From: Clostridium sp. AF15-31
GTDB lineage: Bacteria > Bacillota > Clostridia > Lachnospirales > Lachnospiraceae
Reading direction: 5' to 3'
DNA: 64,000 bases
Assembly (NCBI RefSeq): GCF_003461625.1
Contig: NZ_QTXL01000009.1
Location: 1-64,000 of the forward strand
The first letter of the stretch is position 1; each line of letters opens with the position of its first letter. Below, piece after piece: positions 60,452 to 64,000 of the stretch. Below the pieces are notes generated by a model. The model was not told the origin of the DNA, made no database searches, and was given only the letters and a program-made list of their open reading frames with translations. The position numbers and the translations under genes were made by a program.

Positions 60452-61375
60452 TTATCTTTTTGTAAACTTCTCCTCCAGTACCCGGATACCATGATAGAAC
60501 ATCTCATTAATCGGAGTGGGCACGCCAAGCTCTTTTCCCATCTTTATGACATTGCCGGCAAACATCTCTACCTCGGTCAGCTTCTCCGCTTCCAGATCCT
60601 GCAGGGTTGATGGTTTGTTCTCTGGTGGGATTGTCATTACAGTAACATCCTGCTCCGCTATTTCTTTTTCCCCTATATCGATTCCCTTCTTCTGCGCGAT
60701 CGCAGCCACTTCCCGCATGGCATTGTCACGGATCCAATTCGCACTGTCGCTGATACGGAAAAATCCAAATGGGATACCGAGCAACGCACAAGTCATATTT
60801 TCCCCAATATTACACATATATTTAAACCAGAGTCCCTTTAACATATCCGGATCGATCTCATATGGAATATCGGCATGATCAAATACTTCTTTTACAGCAA
60901 GTACACGATCTGACAGAACATCATTTTTATTCTCTCCGAAGTGGATCTTGCCCCAGTACGGATCAAAGTCTGCTTTTCCGTCTTTCATAACAATGGACAT
61001 TCTCATATATGCATACAATACATGTTCTTCGCCAAATGCCTGAATCAACTGTTCCTCACTGTCTACACCGTTTAGCAAAGACAGGATCAATGTATGTTCG
61101 CCTACCTGATGGCGGATATCTTCTATTGCCTGTGCAAATCCATAGCCCTTTACACCGATCAGTATCAGATCCGCCGGCTCACCCTGTTCTTCGGGTGTCA
61201 CGATCGGGAATCTATAGTTGACGCCATTGATCGTAACTCCTCTACTTTCCAGGCGTTTTTTACGTTCACCACCTGCAATAATATAAAAATTCTCTCCAAA
61301 TGCTTCATATAATCTTGGCGCAAAAAATACACCCATCGCGCCAAGTCCGATCAATGCAATTCTTTTGATCTTCAT
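60452..61375 (-). CDS. panE: 2-dehydropantoate 2-reductase (ketopantoate reductase)
   Basis: The Rossmann start ALIGLGAMGVFFAPRLYEAF, the catalytic LLNGVDSEE and the NIGENMTCALLG region fit the PanE/ApbA family; 307 aa. It makes pantoate for coenzyme A. Some family members have other 2-keto acid substrates, so the symbol is by family. It ends 9 bases from the CIRCE site. Confidence 0.88.
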   Translation of the reverse strand: MKIKRIALIGLGAMGVFFAPRLYEAFGENFYIIAGGERKKRLESRGVTINGVNYRFPIVTPEEQGEPADLILIGVKGYGFAQAIEDIRHQVGEHTLILSLLNGVDSEEQLIQAFGEEHVLYAYMRMSIVMKDGKADFDPYWGKIHFGENKNDVLSDRVLAVKEVFDHADIPYEIDPDMLKGLWFKYMCNIGENMTCALLGIPFGFFRISDSANWIRDNAMREVAAIAQKKGIDIGEKEIAEQDVTVMTIPPENKPSTLQDLEAEKLTEVEMFAGNVIKMGKELGVPTPINEMFYHGIRVLEEKFTKR

Positions 61376-61432
61376 ATTTCTTATTCCTCTTTTCCACTAT
61401 ATTGATTCTTTGTTTAACATTCTATCCTGTTT

Positions 61433-61450
61433 TGGCGTGATTCCACGCCA
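61433..61450. promoter_or_regulatory. Palindrome upstream of the ketopantoate reductase gene
   Basis: TGGCGTG-ATTC-CACGCCA, perfect 7-bp arms, 58 bases upstream of the panE-like start. It may be an operator or the end of the LysR transcript. The rest of 61376-61591 shows no gene. Confidence 0.45.
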
Positions 61451-61591
61451 TCTTTTATATGTTCTTATAAAATGACTACAGTCAAACTGTCCTCCTCACA
61501 AAACAGTCATACATTTTCTGCAAATATGCCTGGGGGATATTTAATGTATGAATGTTGAACTTGATAACTGCATACCAGACGTTTTCTGTTC

Positions 61592-62515
61592 TCAATCGAT
61601 GCCCCGATTGAGGGTGTTTACCTTTTCGCAGTCTTCTTCCAATAATCTGCGAAATGATCTTGCGTCTGTATTCAGTGGATGCTGGCTGTCATATATCATG
61701 CAGATATGCCGGTCAGGAATTTTCTCCTTTAGGACTGCCTGTATTACCTCTCCGCGTTCGAGCGCCTCACCTGCCATGGATTCCGGTATAAATGCCAGTC
61801 CCAGCTCACAACGGACAAGCGGCAGGATCTGATCTGTTGTCGCAGCCTCCGTATCCGGTGCAAATTCTATCCCGTACGATAAAAACAGCCGCTCATAAAA
61901 TCGAAATGTCATCGTTTCTCTTCCAAGACTGATCAACGGATAATTCTTTAATTCTTTTAAAGACAACGTCTTTCCCTGCAGCTCTTTAAAGGATTGTCCA
62001 CCGATCAGGATCTCCCGAAACGATCTCAACATTCTGGTTTCAAGGGGCGAGTCTGCTTCCACCGGTGTCGACACAACAGCAAAATCAATCTTACCGCTCT
62101 TTACTGCATCTACTGCCTCCGGCGTGGAATGATTATAGATTCTCAGTCGAATTCCCGGATATGCAGTATGAAATGACCTTAATTTATCAAACAAATATAT
62201 ATTTAACGCTGTCTCGCTGGCTCCGATCGATATACTTCCATGTACCATGCCCGAATAGTCCGCCAGTTCTTCCTCTGCCGTTAATAACTGATGCATAGCT
62301 GCCGACACATACATATATAGTTTTTCTCCCTCCGGTGTAAGCTGAACGCCCCGGTTGGTTCTTACAAATAAAGTACTGTGCATCTGCTGTTCCAGACAGT
62401 TCATCGCTCTTGTAACATTTGGCTGGCTGCTTTCCAGAACCTTCGCAGCCTTTGTAAAATTATGATATTTTGCCACATAATAGAAAATTTTATAATATTC
62501 AAAGTTAATATTCAT
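61592..62515 (-). CDS. LysR family transcriptional regulator
   Basis: The N-terminal winged helix (FEYYKIFYYVAKYHNFTKAA, then LESSQPNVTRAMNCLEQ) and the substrate-binding domain (about 90-290) are both complete in 307 aa. It is divergent from the gene at 62641, with a 125-bp gap that should hold the operator, so that gene and the exporter after it are the likely targets. Confidence 0.93.
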   Translation of the reverse strand: MNINFEYYKIFYYVAKYHNFTKAAKVLESSQPNVTRAMNCLEQQMHSTLFVRTNRGVQLTPEGEKLYMYVSAAMHQLLTAEEELADYSGMVHGSISIGASETALNIYLFDKLRSFHTAYPGIRLRIYNHSTPEAVDAVKSGKIDFAVVSTPVEADSPLETRMLRSFREILIGGQSFKELQGKTLSLKELKNYPLISLGRETMTFRFYERLFLSYGIEFAPDTEAATTDQILPLVRCELGLAFIPESMAGEALERGEVIQAVLKEKIPDRHICMIYDSQHPLNTDARSFRRLLEEDCEKVNTLNRGID

Positions 62516-62640
62516 CTGTCTTCTCCGTTTCTTTTATCATATCAAATGATTATGTCTGTCATATCAATTATATCTTTTACTTATCTTTCTGCCAATAGTA
62601 TAATTGTGCAGAACAGAAAAAGAAAGGAAGTCGGTTAAGC

Positions 62641-63408
62641 ATGAACGAAACTACAATTTTTCCACGAGAAAAAAAAGCAGATTTCTTATTTGAAAAAATC
62701 CTGAATGATCCATGGGCATGTGAGAAATTACAGGAAACATTTGCAAATTACCTGTGCTATAACGATGATGCTTACGACGCACCACTTCCGGCAGAAGAAT
62801 TTGCACAGGCACTATTCAATTCCTATCATAACCGGGATCTGTCTGCATTTCTTATGGCGATCTGCAACAATACCCTGTTTGATCTTCTGCGCAATTCCTT
62901 TCTGATCCCATATCGATTCAACGCAGATGGCAAAACAAATCCTGTCATTATGACAGATGACAATGGTCAGTTGCTTCCTGAATACAAAACTTCGATCCGG
63001 GAAAAAGAATATCGTCATTTTCATAAGATCTATCAGACACTTAGAAACAATAAAAATATCTATCTAGCCCGCGCATACAGATACAGTCACGATTATGCCG
63101 CAAATGACATGAAACCGGAACAGAAGATTCTGGAAAAAAGTGACGGTGTACTGTTGATTTGCGAGCTTCCCAATACTGTAAAGCAAAAGGAGACAGAAGC
63201 AGAAGCATATTCTGCTGTATGGGATCTTATGATCGCACTGGAAAAGGAGCTTCCTATGTCCTACATTTTCTACGGGCAGGATTCTCTGGTGAAAAATAAT
63301 TCCCGATATGATGAAATCGGCATATTCCTTCCAAATTCATTATTCCTGACGAATCTGGAACATCATATTGAAAAAGCGGAGGAGATCATCTATGCCAAAG
63401 AACAGTAA
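62641..63408 (+). CDS. Unknown 255-aa protein upstream of a ThrE-type exporter
   Basis: I recognise no family. The sequence is soluble and acidic, begins NETTIFPREKKADFLFEKIL and has mixed helical and beta character. AAAGGAAG is upstream of the ATG. The end overlaps the start of the next gene by 17 bp, so the two are translationally coupled. It is divergent from the LysR gene. A regulatory or enzymatic partner of the exporter is possible; nothing in the sequence decides. Confidence 0.7.
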   Translation: MNETTIFPREKKADFLFEKILNDPWACEKLQETFANYLCYNDDAYDAPLPAEEFAQALFNSYHNRDLSAFLMAICNNTLFDLLRNSFLIPYRFNADGKTNPVIMTDDNGQLLPEYKTSIREKEYRHFHKIYQTLRNNKNIYLARAYRYSHDYAANDMKPEQKILEKSDGVLLICELPNTVKQKETEAEAYSAVWDLMIALEKELPMSYIFYGQDSLVKNNSRYDEIGIFLPNSLFLTNLEHHIEKAEEIIYAKEQ

Positions 63409-64000
63409 TTATACAGATATCATGGAAAAAAACCATATGGAAATTCCATGGCATGATTATGTAAAAAACGATAGCAATGTCCTGATCGCCAAGGCGGGGC
63501 TGATAGAAAAAGCCTCTGTTATTGGAAGGGTCGGGTTAATTATGCTCTCCTGTGGAACAGGTGCCTGGCGTGTTCGTACTTCCATGAACCGCCTGTCCAA
63601 AGAACTGGGCGTAACCTGCACCGTTGATGTCGGATTGATGTCCATTGAATTCAACTGTTTTGATGGAACCGACTGCGTTTCACAGTCTCTGAGCATTGCG
63701 AATACCGGTGTAAACACCTCGAAGCTCTATCGGATGGAACAATTCGTTGACAATTTCCCAAAAGAAGAAGCCCATCTGACGGGCGAAGAGATTCACCGGC
63801 GTCTTGATCAGATTGAGAAGATCCATACACTTTATTCACCTGCAAAACTGGGTCTGGCTTCAGCCCTCGCCTGCTGTGCATTTACCTTCCTATTAGGCGG
63901 CGGTCCTGTTGAAATGATCCTTGCTTTTATTGCAGCCGGTGTTGGAAATGTCATCCGTACCAAAATGATCAAGCACCATTTTACCCTTTTCTTTAACATA
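63392..64000 (+). CDS. Threonine/serine exporter family protein (ThrE N-terminal part), cut by window edge
   Basis: ATG 63392 follows GCGGAGGAG and the frame stays open to the window end (203 codons). The text EKASVIGRVGLIMLSCGTGA and RTSMNRLSKELG matches the N-terminal cytoplasmic domain of ThrE/DUF1212 proteins, followed by the first hydrophobic helices (LGLASALACCAFTFLLGG). These proteins export threonine and serine or related compounds. In Firmicutes a second small membrane subunit often follows; it would lie outside the window. Confidence 0.85.
   Translation, partial: MPKNSNYTDIMEKNHMEIPWHDYVKNDSNVLIAKAGLIEKASVIGRVGLIMLSCGTGAWRVRTSMNRLSKELGVTCTVDVGLMSIEFNCFDGTDCVSQSLSIANTGVNTSKLYRMEQFVDNFPKEEAHLTGEEIHRRLDQIEKIHTLYSPAKLGLASALACCAFTFLLGGGPVEMILAFIAAGVGNVIRTKMIKHHFTLFFNI

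Noticed and set aside
1..64000. rRNA, tRNA, c-di-GMP or purine riboswitches
   Set aside because: I looked in the intergenic regions for their hallmark conserved words and found none that hold up; small or divergent ones could be missed.

Overview
The window reads as the chromosome of an anaerobic, low-to-moderate-GC Firmicute, most likely a gut Lachnospiraceae-type Clostridium; I cannot fix the genus. Grounds: strong AGGAGG ribosome binding sites, pyruvate formate-lyase with its activase, [FeFe]-hydrogenase maturases HydG and HydF, a two-gene SUF system, ATP-type PEP carboxykinase, a FeoA-FeoB fusion, a CIRCE-controlled Hsp20, and relics of Clostridium-type mobile elements (TnpV, large serine recombinase). 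Most genes are on the minus strand.

Layout. 1-3500: AT-rich type I restriction region (start of a probable HsdS, an unknown 251-aa protein, HsdM, a Fic protein) with repeated operator-like sites upstream. 4010-15874: a c-di-GMP signalling gene (7TM, PAS-like, degenerate GGDEF, HD-GYP, PAS, GGDEF) cut in two by an 8.85-kb integrated element. Removing 5721-14570 restores one uninterrupted frame of about 1004 codons, and the rejoined element ends form a symmetric attP-like site. The element holds TnpV, a P4-type primase, a parM remnant joined to a serine-recombinase remnant, and an AT-rich four-gene cassette: adenine methyltransferase, dual GHKL ATPase/histidine kinase, receiver-domain protein and HNH nuclease. 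That cassette is the best candidate here for an undescribed defence system.

15900-29800: a methyltransferase and a TetR regulator that share an operator, a ferredoxin divergent from a Crp/Fnr regulator, pflA/pflB, a graveyard of gene relics, small membrane proteins, pckA and the feoAB fusion. 29800-35300: a HAD phosphatase, then a five-gene RiPP-like maturation/export cassette (HprK-like kinase, PqqD-like protein, S26-type peptidase, ABC transporter, nucleotidyltransferase) without an adjacent precursor gene. 35300-39700: a lysine-rich secreted protein and an exopolysaccharide control operon (CpsB-like phosphatase, LCP protein, chain-length regulator, CpsD-like kinase). 39900-51700: Na-type ABC exporter, NadE, a 39-aa peptide, HydF/HydG, and ZIP, SNF and MATE transporters.

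51900-64000: a secreted deacetylase with choline-binding-like repeats, PurC, minimal SufC/SufB, a membrane Ser/Thr kinase divergent from a helix-turn-helix protein, a LUD-domain protein, Hsp20, ketopantoate reductase, a LysR regulator and the start of a threonine/serine exporter.

Two convergent gene pairs (19.4 kb and 59.8 kb) carry long hairpins with unrelated stems but the same motif of about 24 nt at or near the loop. No rRNA, tRNA or CRISPR array was seen.
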